Assembly: GCF_015767635.1 (NCBI RefSeq)
Contig: NZ_CP065230.1
Span: 1,736,001 to 1,800,000, forward strand
DNA length: 64,000 bases
Source: Halomonas sp. A40-4
Lineage (GTDB): Bacteria > Pseudomonadota > Gammaproteobacteria > Pseudomonadales > Halomonadaceae
Reading direction: 5' to 3'
Part shown: positions 28,843-36,693 of the stretch, in pieces
Layout of the letters: every line of letters starts with the position of its first letter
Position numbering within the stretch: the stretch's first letter is position 1
Program-made: the position numbers and the translations under genes
Notes under the pieces: generated by a model
The model's input: the letters and a program-made list of their open reading frames with translations, nothing else
Told to the model about the DNA's origin: nothing
The model's database searches: none

Positions 28843-29909
28843 GTCTGTTGCTCTTCGCGCTGACCCTGGCGGATGGTCTGACTTGCCTCGCTTTCCTCCT
28901 CCGCGCTTGCATCGGGTGTTTCATGCTCGTGCTTGCGGGTGGGGCGGTAGCAAAGCGTGGCAAGCATTGGAAAGTGATCCGAGCCAAAGTCTTTCAAGCG
29001 ATGCATACGGCCAAGTGTGAAGTGCTCGCTGACGAAAATGTGGTCGAGAGGCCAGCGCAGAATCGGGTAGTGAGCGTGAAATGTACTGTACATCCCCCGC
29101 CCCCGACGAGGATCCAGCATGCCGGCAACGCGGCAGAAGCGCCGAGTAGTGCGTGACCAAGCAACATCGTTAAGATCGCCGGCGACCAGTGTCGGCTGCG
29201 GCGTCTTCTGGATCTTCTTACCCACCCATAACAGCTCGGCATCCCGCCAGAGCGACTTTTCGCTTTCACCCGGCGCTGGAGGGCGGGGATGCACCGCAAA
29301 CAGTCGTATTGCCTCACCACCCGTCAGCCTGATGTGGGTATGGATAGAGGGAATGTCGTCCTGGATAAGCCACTCGACGGATGTGTTCTCAAGCGGCAGC
29401 CGTGAGTAAAGATGCATGCCGTAGAGGTTGTCGAGGGGAATCTTGACGCTATACGGCCACTGCGCGTCCAGCGCCGGGTCCAGTTGGTCCTGCCACCACT
29501 GATCAGATTCCAGTGTGAGAATGATGTCGGGCTGATGTGCGTGGATCTGATCGATAAGGTCAGAAGACCGGCGGTTAGGGGTCAGGACATTGGCGACGAG
29601 CAGCGTAATGTCCCGGGCTTCATTGCAAACGTTGGCTGAGCGGACCTGTTTGGGCCAGAGCCGCGTCCAGGGCAGGATATAGCACGCCTGGATGATAATG
29701 ACGGCCAGGCAAATGACGAGCGTGATCATTTGCCATGTAGGTGAAACAGGCATGAGCAACGCTGCTATAAAGCAGGCAATGGCGAGGCTCGCAATCTGTA
29801 AGCGTGGAAATTCACAGCTACGAATCCACCACCAGCGCAGTCGTATGCGGGCAACCAGTGTTGTGAGTAATAAGACGATCGCGATGCTTCCCAGCAATAG
29901 GCCTGGCAT
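28839..29909 (-). CDS. Membrane-anchored endonuclease/exonuclease/phosphatase (EEP) family protein
   Basis: 356 residues. About three N-terminal hydrophobic helices (residues 1-95) are followed by a cytoplasmic or periplasmic EEP domain. Catalytic features are ILTLESDQWW, AVHPRPPAPGES, VAGDLNDVAWS, WPLDHIFVS, and GSDHFPML, the last holding the Asp-His pair of the fold. The substrate could be nucleic acid, a phospholipid or an inositol-type phosphate; sequence does not decide. ATG 29909 is chosen because similarity begins there, not at the longer frame start. Confidence 0.78.
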   Translation of the reverse strand: MPGLLLGSIAIVLLLTTLVARIRLRWWWIRSCEFPRLQIASLAIACFIAALLMPVSPTWQMITLVICLAVIIIQACYILPWTRLWPKQVRSANVCNEARDITLLVANVLTPNRRSSDLIDQIHAHQPDIILTLESDQWWQDQLDPALDAQWPYSVKIPLDNLYGMHLYSRLPLENTSVEWLIQDDIPSIHTHIRLTGGEAIRLFAVHPRPPAPGESEKSLWRDAELLWVGKKIQKTPQPTLVAGDLNDVAWSRTTRRFCRVAGMLDPRRGRGMYSTFHAHYPILRWPLDHIFVSEHFTLGRMHRLKDFGSDHFPMLATLCYRPTRKHEHETPDASAEEESEASQTIRQGQREEQQT

Positions 29910-30050
29910 GGCCGGTCTCCCGTGTTGTCTTGCGTTCGTCGATGGGCGCTGTTCCAGTGTAGCACCCGGTTTGTTCGGGCAGCGTGATAAGTTCCCGGCG
30001 GCGAAGTGACCGTCAGTGACTGCCGATGCTTTGCTAAGTCGATAAATAGC

Positions 30051-30078
30051 TTGCAATTCAGTGGCGGAAACGTAAAAT
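30051..30078 (+). promoter_or_regulatory. Sigma-70-like promoter for tRNA-Val pair
   Basis: TTGCAA (30051-30056), 16-bp spacer, TAAAAT (30073-30078). The predicted start is about 10-12 bp before the first tRNA, and the sequence between is GC-rich, as usual for stable RNA discriminators. Confidence 0.6.
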
Positions 30079-30096
30079 ACGCATCCGTTGCTCGGC

Positions 30097-30173
30097 AGGA
30101 CCATAGCTCAGTTGGTTAGAGCGCCACGTTGACATCGTGGAGGTCGGCGGTTCAAATCCGCCTGGTCCTACCA
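30097..30173 (+). tRNA. tRNA-Val(GAC)
   Basis: 77-nt cloverleaf with encoded CCA. The acceptor stem AGGACCA pairs with TGGTCCT. The D-arm has GCTC...GAGC, and the anticodon stem CCACG/CGTGG encloses loop TTGACAT with anticodon GAC (reads GTC and GTT valine codons). The T-arm GGCGG/CCGCC encloses TTCAAAT. Confidence 0.97.
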
Positions 30174-30216
30174 TCTTGGTTGTCGTTAAACGGCCAGGCA
30201 GCAATGACACTTTTTC

Positions 30217-30293
30217 AGGACCATAGCTCAGTTGGTTAGAGCGCCACGTTGACATCGTGGAGGTCGGCGGTTCAAATCCGCCTGGTCCTACCA
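30217..30293 (+). tRNA. tRNA-Val(GAC), second identical copy
   Basis: Identical in all 77 positions to the first copy, 43 bp downstream, also with encoded CCA. No promoter is visible in the spacer, and a terminator follows, so both are probably cut from one transcript. Confidence 0.97.
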
Positions 30294-30304
30294 GATTCTC
30301 GATT

Positions 30305-30345
30305 ACGCCCCGTCATTCTCGTCATGACGGGGCGTTTTTGTTTTT
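30305..30345 (+). terminator. Intrinsic terminator after tRNA-Val genes
   Basis: Perfect 12-bp stem ACGCCCCGTCAT (30305-30316) / ATGACGGGGCGT (30324-30335), 7-nt loop, then TTTTTGTTTTT. It lies 11 bp after the second CCA end. Confidence 0.93.
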
Positions 30346-30402
30346 GTGCGATTTGTCTGGCGTGAGGAAGTATCGCGTTGCTTTGTCAGTGGGGTCAGTC
30401 CG

Positions 30403-30882
30403 TCAGTGATCCCAGACAGGCAGGTCGGTTTGGCGTTTAAAAGTATTCAGTAATGCTTCAATGCCGGCTTGGTCCTCTTGGCTAAAGCGTGCTTCCTGCG
30501 GGCTGTCGATATCCAGCACCCCCCATAGCTGATCATTGCTGACAATCGGCACGACCAGCTCCGCCCGGGAGTCGATGTCGCAGGCAATATGGTCGGCAAC
30601 GCTGTGAACATCATCAACGCGCTGGGTGGTACGCTTTCGCGCGGCAGCACCGCAAACCCCCTTGCTGAACGGAATGGGGTGGCAGGCAGGCTTGCCCTGA
30701 AAAGGCCCTAACGCCAGCATCTCAGGTGAGCGTTGCAAATAAAAGCCGACCCAATTCAAGTGGGGTAGTGACTGCATGATGAAGGCGCAGGTTTGTGCAC
30801 TATTGGTTAGCCAGTCGCGGGTATCCAGCAACGCGGCGAGCTGGCGATCGAGAAGGTCATAGTTGACGCTATCAAGTGACAT
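30403..30882 (-). CDS. msrC: Free methionine-(R)-sulfoxide reductase (GAF type)
   Basis: 159-residue single GAF domain of the fRMsr/YebR family, which reduces free Met-R-O. Family blocks are LNWVGFYL, LGPFQGKPAC, the catalytic-Cys loop FSKGVCGAAARKRTTQRVDDVH, CDIDSRAELVVPI, and GVLDIDSP. ATG 30882 is chosen because similarity starts there. It lies just downstream of metQ on the same strand, so methionine uptake and repair may be co-expressed. Confidence 0.9.
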   Translation of the reverse strand: MSLDSVNYDLLDRQLAALLDTRDWLTNSAQTCAFIMQSLPHLNWVGFYLQRSPEMLALGPFQGKPACHPIPFSKGVCGAAARKRTTQRVDDVHSVADHIACDIDSRAELVVPIVSNDQLWGVLDIDSPQEARFSQEDQAGIEALLNTFKRQTDLPVWDH

Positions 30883-30973
30883 GACGGCTCCCTGGTTATG
30901 CATATCCATAACGACACCGGGCCGACAGTTGTCGGCCCGGTGTGGTTGGTCTCTTGTCTGACAATGGTGAGGA

Positions 30974-31759
30974 TTATTTCCAGCCGGGTACGGCGGCACC
31001 ATCGAAGAGTTCTTCGGCTTTCTCGATCACTTCTTCGCTCTGGTAAGCGCTGACCAGCTGCTGGATCTCTTCACGGTCTTCATCACCGCCGCGGACGGCA
31101 ATCAGGTTGACGTAGGGCGATTCGGGACCTTCTTTGATCAGCGCGTCGTCAAGGCTCAGGCCTGCGGGCTGCGCGAAGGTGTTGTTGATGAAGGCCATGT
31201 CGACATCCGGCAAAACGCGCGGTAGCTGGGCGGCTTCGATTTCGCGAAAACGGAAGTCTTTCGGGTTCTCGGCGATATCGATAGGTGTCGCTTCCAGGTT
31301 TTCGGGGTCATTCAGCGTGATGAGGCCTTCATTATGCATCAGGATCAGCGCGCGACCTTCATTGGACGGGTCATTGGGTAGCGCGATCTGGGCACCTTCA
31401 GGCAGTTCGTCAACGCTGTCGTACTTCTCTGAGTAAGCGCCGATGGGGTAGACAAAGGTGTAGCCTGCAATGGCGAAATCATAGCCACGATCATTCACCA
31501 TGGACCGCATGTAGGGCTCGTGCTGATAAGCGTTAGCGTCCAGGCTGCCGTCTGCCAGTGCTGCATTGGGCGTTACGTAATCAGTGAATTCGATAATTTC
31601 GACGTCAAGGTTGTATTCTTCCTTGGCAATTCGGGCAGCAACTTCCATGACTTCGGTTTCAGGGCCGGCAACGGTGCCCATCTTGATGCTGGCGGCTTGA
31701 GCACTGGCGCTAACGGCCAGTGCGAGTGCGGTAATGGTGCCGAGGGCTAATGTCTTCAT
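30974..31759 (-). CDS. metQ: Methionine ABC transporter substrate-binding protein
   Basis: 261-residue NlpA/MetQ-family periplasmic binding protein that captures methionine for MetNI. After the signal peptide (residues 1-22, ending SAQA) come MGTVAGPETEVMEVA, EFTDYVTPNAALADGSLDANAYQH, and ALPNDPSNEGRALILM. There is no lipobox Cys at the cleavage site, unlike the lipoprotein MetQ of Escherichia coli, so it may be freely periplasmic. It is the last gene of metN-metI-metQ. Confidence 0.93.
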   Translation of the reverse strand: MKTLALGTITALALAVSASAQAASIKMGTVAGPETEVMEVAARIAKEEYNLDVEIIEFTDYVTPNAALADGSLDANAYQHEPYMRSMVNDRGYDFAIAGYTFVYPIGAYSEKYDSVDELPEGAQIALPNDPSNEGRALILMHNEGLITLNDPENLEATPIDIAENPKDFRFREIEAAQLPRVLPDVDMAFINNTFAQPAGLSLDDALIKEGPESPYVNLIAVRGGDEDREEIQQLVSAYQSEEVIEKAEELFDGAAVPGWK

Positions 31760-31852
31760 GGCAACTCCTGTTGGATGTCAATTTTGGTGAATGGTGATAA
31801 TGAGGGTAATTTTAATGCTTTTTCGTTATATGTCCACTGGAAAGCAATGCGG

Positions 31853-32506
31853 TTATTTGCGGTCAGTTTTGCGCACCAGGTAATCCCCCAGGCTCTGGAA
31901 GCCCTGTACCATGACAACGAGTACCACTACGGTGATCAGCATGATGGTTGGGTTGAATCGGTTGTAGCCATAGCGGATACCCAGATCACCGAGTCCGCCG
32001 CCGCCGACAGCGCCTGCCATTGCGGAGTAGCTGACCAGCGTTACCAGCGTAATGGTAAGGCCGGTGATAATACCGCCACGCGCTTCGGGGATTAGCACCT
32101 TGGTGATGATTTGCCATGGTGTAGCGCCCATGGCCTGGGCAGCCTCGATTAAACCCGGTGAGATTTCATTGAGGGCGCCTTCGATCAGCCGGGCGACGAA
32201 GGGAATCGCGGCAATGGTCAGCGGCACTGAAGCCGCATTGATGCCGATGGACGTGCCCACCAGCATCCGCGTAAACGGAATAATCGCCACCATCAAGATA
32301 ATAAACGGAATGGAGCGGCCAACGTTGGTTACAATGCCCAGGGCGTGGTTCAGTAATGGCTTGGCCAGAATCTGCCTGGGTCGCGTTACATAGAGCATCA
32401 CGCCCAGCGGTAGCCCGAGTAATGTCGAGATCAATCCCGATATGCCGACCATGTAGAGGGTATCGAGCGTTGCCTGAATAATAAGCTCAATCATTGCGCT
32501 GGACAT
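31853..32506 (-). CDS. metI: Methionine ABC transporter permease
   Basis: 217-residue inner-membrane permease with five predicted helices. The cytoplasmic EAA-type coupling loop is GLIEAAQAMGATPWQIITKVLIPEA. The layout, including SIPFIILMVAIIPFTR and the late AMAGAVGGGGLGDLGIRYGY, is typical MetI. The start lies 20 bp inside the 3' end of metN, which suggests coupling. Confidence 0.95.
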   Translation of the reverse strand: MSSAMIELIIQATLDTLYMVGISGLISTLLGLPLGVMLYVTRPRQILAKPLLNHALGIVTNVGRSIPFIILMVAIIPFTRMLVGTSIGINAASVPLTIAAIPFVARLIEGALNEISPGLIEAAQAMGATPWQIITKVLIPEARGGIITGLTITLVTLVSYSAMAGAVGGGGLGDLGIRYGYNRFNPTIMLITVVVLVVMVQGFQSLGDYLVRKTDRK

Positions 32507-33530
32507 AGCCTAATACCTCTACCTGTAATTGATGGTCTGCCAAGTAGTCCATAGCGGCTTGCGTCTGCTCAGACGTGCCCAGCAGTTCGGCAATCATCAA
32601 GCCAAGTGTTCTTTCCTGAATCGATTCCACCTTGGCCTGCAGAATGCTCACATCGACGCCGCAGTCCCGTGCCAGGCGGGAAATAAGCGGTGTGGAGACC
32701 GCATCCCCCGAGAAAGTAAGCCGCACGACCGGGTGTGCGTTGGTGTCGGGGTTGTCGCTGAGGCGTTCGAGCAGCTCCTTGGGAGGAGACAGTTGCAGAA
32801 AATCGTTGAGAAAATCGCGCCCCAATTGGGTTCGAGGTGCGGTAAAGAAATCGCCTACTACGGCGTCCTCAACCAGCTCGCCATTGGATATCAGGCCGAC
32901 ACGATGGCAGATCGATTTAACCACTTCCATTTCATGGGTAATCAATAAAATGGTGATGCCGAGCTTATGGTTGATATCGCGCAGCAGTTCCAGGATTGAG
33001 CTGGTTGTCTGGGGGTCCAGTGCGGAGGTGGCCTCATCGCAGAGCAGGACGCGAGGGTTGCTGGCCAGCGCCCGGGCAATCGCAACGCGCTGTTTCTGCC
33101 CGCCGGATAGCTGCGCCGGAAATTGATCCGCCTTGTCGGACAGGCCGACCATTTCAAGCAGTGGGCTCACGCGATCACGAATATCTCGCCTGGGTTGGCC
33201 CATCAACTCCAGTGGCAGTGCTACGTTGTCAAACACGTTGCGTGTGGTGAGCAGATTAAAGTGCTGGAAGATCATGCCGATGCGGTGGCGTGCTTGGTTC
33301 AGCGCCGTGTTGCTCAATCGTGTGATCTCTTGTCCATCGACGGTCACCGTGCCCTGGGTGGGTCGCTCAAGCAGGTTGACGCAGCGAATGAGCGTCGACT
33401 TGCCCGCGCCGGACAGGCCGATAACACCGTGAATGGCCCCTTTGGGGATCGCCAGATTCACGCCCTTGAGGGCGTGAACGGCGTCGCGGCCGGTACCGTA
33501 GGTTTTGCTGACATTATTCAGTTCGATCAT
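32487..33530 (-). CDS. metN: Methionine ABC transporter ATP-binding protein
   Basis: 347-residue ATPase of the methionine importer. It has Walker A GLSGAGKST, Q-loop HFNLL, ABC signature LSGGQKQRVAIARAL, and Walker B VLLCDEATSALD. A C-terminal NIL regulatory domain (about residues 270-347) binds methionine and inhibits transport when the cell is replete. ATG 33530 matches the family N terminus (MIELNNVSKTYGTG). It is preceded by the terminator-containing leader described separately. Confidence 0.95.
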   Translation of the reverse strand: MIELNNVSKTYGTGRDAVHALKGVNLAIPKGAIHGVIGLSGAGKSTLIRCVNLLERPTQGTVTVDGQEITRLSNTALNQARHRIGMIFQHFNLLTTRNVFDNVALPLELMGQPRRDIRDRVSPLLEMVGLSDKADQFPAQLSGGQKQRVAIARALASNPRVLLCDEATSALDPQTTSSILELLRDINHKLGITILLITHEMEVVKSICHRVGLISNGELVEDAVVGDFFTAPRTQLGRDFLNDFLQLSPPKELLERLSDNPDTNAHPVVRLTFSGDAVSTPLISRLARDCGVDVSILQAKVESIQERTLGLMIAELLGTSEQTQAAMDYLADHQLQVEVLGYVQRND

Positions 33531-33591
33531 GGCGTCTGCCTTTTCTATAGGCCGAAGACGAAGGTGAGCGCGCAAGCGTAGGGGAGGGAAC

Positions 33592-33618
33592 AAAAAAAGG
33601 CCACCCTTTCGGGTGGCC
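33592..33618 (-). terminator. Leader terminator upstream of metN
   Basis: On the minus strand, GGCCACCC (33618-33611), GAAA tetraloop (33610-33607), GGGTGGCC (33606-33599), then seven Ts (33598-33592). It points towards metN, whose ATG is 62 bp further on. No other minus-strand gene ends upstream of it, so it is best read as an attenuator in the metNIQ leader and not an end-of-gene terminator. Confidence 0.85.
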
Positions 33619-33639
33619 ATCAACGCTGGACACACCCTT

Positions 33640-33693
33640 TTAGCTGCACTTCACCAAGCATTCACTCGGCGGACGCCCGCAATCTGGGTACAA
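33640..33693 (-). CDS. Possible Cys-rich leader peptide of metNIQ
   Basis: A 17-codon frame with TTG start (33693) and TAA stop would encode MYPDCGRPPSECLVKCS, with three Cys. AAGG (33704-33701) sits 7 nt upstream. Directly after the stop, AAAGGGTG repeats the 3' arm of the leader terminator and could pair with its 5' arm. This is the geometry of ribosome-controlled attenuation. The frame is short and starts with TTG, so a protein-independent structured leader (riboswitch-like) is an equally valid reading. Confidence 0.35.
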   Translation of the reverse strand: MYPDCGRPPSECLVKCS

Positions 33694-33719
33694 ATCGGCG
33701 CCTTTACATTTGCGGCGGG

Positions 33720-33748
33720 AGTCTAGAGAGCTAGCCAGGCGATGTCAA
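33720..33748 (-). promoter_or_regulatory. Sigma-70-like promoter of metNIQ leader
   Basis: On the minus strand, perfect TTGACA (33748-33743), 17-bp spacer, TAGACT (33725-33720). Transcription would start near 33713 and give a leader of about 183 nt before the metN start codon, with the terminator in its second half. Confidence 0.7.
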
Positions 33749-33904
33749 ACCAAAAGAATAACATCTTATATTGCTGTTCAATTTAATAATTTTTTTAACT
33801 GATTTTTGTTTCTTTAAAAGTGTTAATTTCTCTTTTCTGGAGGCCCGGGTTTTCTGCAGGCATGAATACTGAGTTACGTTGATTGATCGCGCATGCCTTT
33901 GGGG

Positions 33905-33924
33905 TGCACAAATAGGTTTGTGCA
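33905..33924. promoter_or_regulatory. Perfect dyad upstream of ribE, candidate operator
   Basis: TGCACAAA (33905-33912), TAGG spacer, TTTGTGCA (33917-33924). It is a 20-bp perfect inverted repeat ending 41 bp before the ribE start, with no T tract, so it looks more like a protein-binding site than a terminator. The rest of 33749-33965 is an AT-rich tract (33755-33835) with no gene; I found no FMN riboswitch pattern in it. Confidence 0.4.
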
Positions 33925-33965
33925 GTAGTAAGCTTGCGCACGGATCAAATTAGAGCGAGGGCGCT

Positions 33966-34595
33966 ATGTTTACTGGCATCGTGCAAGGCAAGGTAGAAGT
34001 CGTAGAAGTGCATGAGCTTGATAAGTTTCGTACGCATGTTGTGCAAATGCCCGATGCATTGCGCGAGGGATTGGCGACCGGCGCTTCGGTGGCGCACAAC
34101 GGTGTGTGTTTGACGGTCACGGACATTTCAGGTGATCGGGTGAGCTTCGATTTGATGCGTGAAACGCTCCGGCTGACCAATCTTGGTGCAGTCGAGGTCG
34201 GGCAGTGCGTCAATATCGAGCGAGCGGCACGCTTTGGCGATGAAATTGGCGGGCATTCGATGTCGGGCCATGTGATTTGCATGGCGGAGGTGATCGCCAT
34301 TGATGAGGCGCCCAATAACCGTCGGCTGTGGTTTGCGTTACCGGCTTCAGTGGGGCGGTTTGTATTTGAGAAAGGCTATATTGGTGTCGATGGTATCAGT
34401 CTGACGATTGGCGATGTGCGACCTTCGGCCGAGGGCGAAGGGGTCGAGTTCAGCGTTAATCTGATCCCTGAGACGCTGGACCGCACCATCCTGGGTGAGC
34501 GGATGCCAGGTGACCGTGTCAATATTGAAATTGATCCCCAGACCCAGGTGATTGTTGAAACAGTTGAGCGTGTTCTGGCTAGCCAGATGCGCTGA
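33966..34595 (+). CDS. ribE: Riboflavin synthase alpha chain
   Basis: Dismutates two 6,7-dimethyl-8-ribityllumazine molecules to riboflavin. The 209-residue product contains the duplicated lumazine-binding fold. The first half begins MFTGIVQGKVEV and holds GASVAHNGVCLTV. The second half begins near IGGHSMSGHV and holds KGYIGVDGISLTI. GAGCGAGGGCG upstream provides the ribosome site. It stands alone, with no other rib gene nearby. Some genomes call it ribC. Confidence 0.95.
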   Translation: MFTGIVQGKVEVVEVHELDKFRTHVVQMPDALREGLATGASVAHNGVCLTVTDISGDRVSFDLMRETLRLTNLGAVEVGQCVNIERAARFGDEIGGHSMSGHVICMAEVIAIDEAPNNRRLWFALPASVGRFVFEKGYIGVDGISLTIGDVRPSAEGEGVEFSVNLIPETLDRTILGERMPGDRVNIEIDPQTQVIVETVERVLASQMR

Positions 34596-34811
34596 TGGGC
34601 GGTATTGCCCAGGGGGCTGCGTTTCTGACCGATTGGTTAGAAGGTGGCCTGAAGTTTGCTTATGCTAAGCGATGGGAAGTAACAGGCGGGCATCAGCCCG
34701 CGTTCGACAGCTGCACAAGGTGTTCGCATCAGGCGTGACCTTTCGGTAATATGTGCGGCTTTTCGCGCTGCCAGGGTGCATTCAGCGTTTACGCGAAGGA
34801 TAAAAATACCT

Positions 34812-36110
34812 ATGAAGTTTCTGGATAAGCAGTTCGGGCTCACTGAGCACAAAACCAACGTTAAAACAGAAGTCATCGCCGGGATAACCACTTTCCTGAC
34901 AATGGCCTACATCATTTTTGTCAATCCCAGTATCCTTTCCGAGGCCGGGATGGACTATGGTGCGGTGTTTGTTGCTACCTGCGTTGCTGCCGCCATCGGC
35001 TGTCTGATCATGGGGTTGTGGGCGAACTATCCCATCGCTCAGGCCCCCGGTATGGGGCTCAACGCCTTCTTCACTTACGGTGTCGTGCTCGGGATGGGGT
35101 ATACCTGGGAAGCAGCGTTAGGCGCTGTCTTCTTCTCCGGGTTGTGTTTTTTCCTGCTGAGTGTTTTCAAGATCCGTGAATGGATTATCAACTCTATTCC
35201 GCTTTCACTGCGACTGGGCATCGCCGCGGGTATTGGCCTGTTCCTGGCCATGATCGCGCTCAAAAATGCCGGTATCGTGGTCGCCAATGACGCTACCTTT
35301 GTTGCGCTGGGAGATCTCTCCGAGCCTGCTGCCCTGTATGCGCTCCTGGGCTTTTTCGTGATAACCGCGATGTCCTATTTAAGGATCACCGGTGCCGTCA
35401 TGATCGGTATTCTTGGCATTACCATTGCGTCGACGCTGCTTGGTCACAATGAATATGGCGGTCTCATGTCCATGCCGCCCTCTATTGCACCGACCTTCAT
35501 GGCAATGGATCTGATGGGGGCGTTGGATGTCGCCATGCTCAGCGTTATCTTTGCTTTCCTGTTTGTCGACCTGTTCGATACATCAGGTACGCTGGTGGGG
35601 GTTGCGCATCGCGGCAAGCTGCTGGACAAAGACGGCAAACTGCCGCGTCTTGGTCGTGCCATGATGGCCGACAGTACGGCATCAATGGCCGGCGCTGCCC
35701 TGGGTACCTCCACCACGACCAGCTATATTGAGTCGACGGCAGGCATTGCCTCGGGTGGACGGACTGGTTTGACGGCGGTCGTCGTGGCCGTACTCTTCCT
35801 GGTCAGCCTGTTCTTTGCGCCGTTGGCAGGCTCCATTCCTGCTTTCGCCACCGCCGGCGCGCTGCTCTACGTGGCTGTGCTGATGGCTGGCAGCCTGGCC
35901 CATGCCAACTGGGAAGATCCCACTGACGCCGCGCCGGTATTGATTGCCGCCCTGGCAATGCCGCTGACCTTTTCGATTGCCGAGGGCATCGCTCTCGGGT
36001 TTATCAGCTATGCAGCGATCAAAACCCTGTCGGGCCGTTTCAAAGACCTCAATCCAGCAGTGATTATTCTGGCGCTGCTGTTTGCGGTGAAATTTCTGTT
36101 TCTAGACTAA
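34812..36110 (+). CDS. AzgA-type NCS2 purine permease
   Basis: 432-residue permease with about 13 helices, of the AzgA/PbuG/GhxP group importing adenine, guanine or hypoxanthine. Diagnostic blocks are TEVIAGITTFLTMAYIIFVNP, the substrate-site motif APGMGLNAFFTY, DLFDTSGTLVG in mid-protein, and the late GTSTTTSYIESTAGI and LTFSIAEGIALGF. ATG 34812 gives the family start; AAGGA lies 11 nt upstream. The adenine and xanthine phosphoribosyltransferase genes follow, which supports a purine substrate. Confidence 0.9.
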   Translation: MKFLDKQFGLTEHKTNVKTEVIAGITTFLTMAYIIFVNPSILSEAGMDYGAVFVATCVAAAIGCLIMGLWANYPIAQAPGMGLNAFFTYGVVLGMGYTWEAALGAVFFSGLCFFLLSVFKIREWIINSIPLSLRLGIAAGIGLFLAMIALKNAGIVVANDATFVALGDLSEPAALYALLGFFVITAMSYLRITGAVMIGILGITIASTLLGHNEYGGLMSMPPSIAPTFMAMDLMGALDVAMLSVIFAFLFVDLFDTSGTLVGVAHRGKLLDKDGKLPRLGRAMMADSTASMAGAALGTSTTTSYIESTAGIASGGRTGLTAVVVAVLFLVSLFFAPLAGSIPAFATAGALLYVAVLMAGSLAHANWEDPTDAAPVLIAALAMPLTFSIAEGIALGFISYAAIKTLSGRFKDLNPAVIILALLFAVKFLFLD

Positions 36111-36140
36111 CGTGGTTTTATTAATCCAATGAGAGACGCG

Positions 36141-36686
36141 ATGAGCATCTACGGCGATTACATCAAGTCCGTGATTCGCACAGTGCCTGACTGGCCTGAG
36201 CAGGGGGTCAACTTTCGTGACATTACCCCGCTGCTGCAAAACAGCGCGGCATTTCGCAAGCTGATCGACAGCTTTGTACACCGCTACCAGGAAATGAACC
36301 TGGATGCCATCGCGTCGATTGATGCGCGGGGGTTTATCATCGGGGCACCTCTAGCCTATGAGTTGGGCTGCAGCTTTGTCCCGGTCCGCAAAAAAGGCAA
36401 GCTTCCGTTCAAGACCATCAGCGAAACCTACACGCTCGAGTACGGTCATTCAGAGGTCGAGCTTCATTCGGATGCGTTTCAAAAAGGTGACCGAATTTTG
36501 CTGATGGATGACCTGATTGCCACCGGCGGGACCATGTTGGCGGCGGCCAATCTTATACAGCGCAGCGGCGGGCATGTGGTCGAAACAGCGACCATTATTG
36601 ATCTACCCGAACTGGGTGGTTCGCAAAAAATTCGCGATGCGGGCTATAGCGTCTTCGCGGTTTGTTCTTTTACAGAAGACGAGTAA
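36141..36686 (+). CDS. apt: Adenine phosphoribosyltransferase
   Basis: Salvages adenine to AMP using PRPP. The 181-residue product shows [21 protein letters not shown], the [18 protein letters not shown] segment, [19 protein letters not shown], and the PRPP loop [16 protein letters not shown] 36141 has GAGAG upstream; an in-frame ATG at 36129 adds four residues but has no ribosome site. It lies 30 bp after the purine permease. Confidence 0.95.
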   Translation: MSIYGDYIKSVIRTVPDWPEQGVNFRDITPLLQNSAAFRKLIDSFVHRYQEMNLDAIASIDARGFIIGAPLAYELGCSFVPVRKKGKLPFKTISETYTLEYGHSEVELHSDAFQKGDRILLMDDLIATGGTMLAAANLIQRSGGHVVETATIIDLPELGGSQKIRDAGYSVFAVCSFTEDE

Positions 36687-36693
36687 CGACCCT

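Noticed and set aside
30058..30255. Minus-strand frame across both tRNA-Val genes (GGFEPPT-type protein)
   Set aside because: It is the complement of the two tRNAs; such tRNA-antisense frames are a known false-gene class.
33619..33720. SAM-I (S-box) riboswitch upstream of metN
   Set aside because: The GAGGGA and UGAAACC-type core motifs are missing; the region has a terminator but a different architecture.
33749..33965. FMN riboswitch upstream of ribE
   Set aside because: The conserved AGGGCAGGGUGAAAUUCCC-type core and the paired helices are not present in this AT-rich region.
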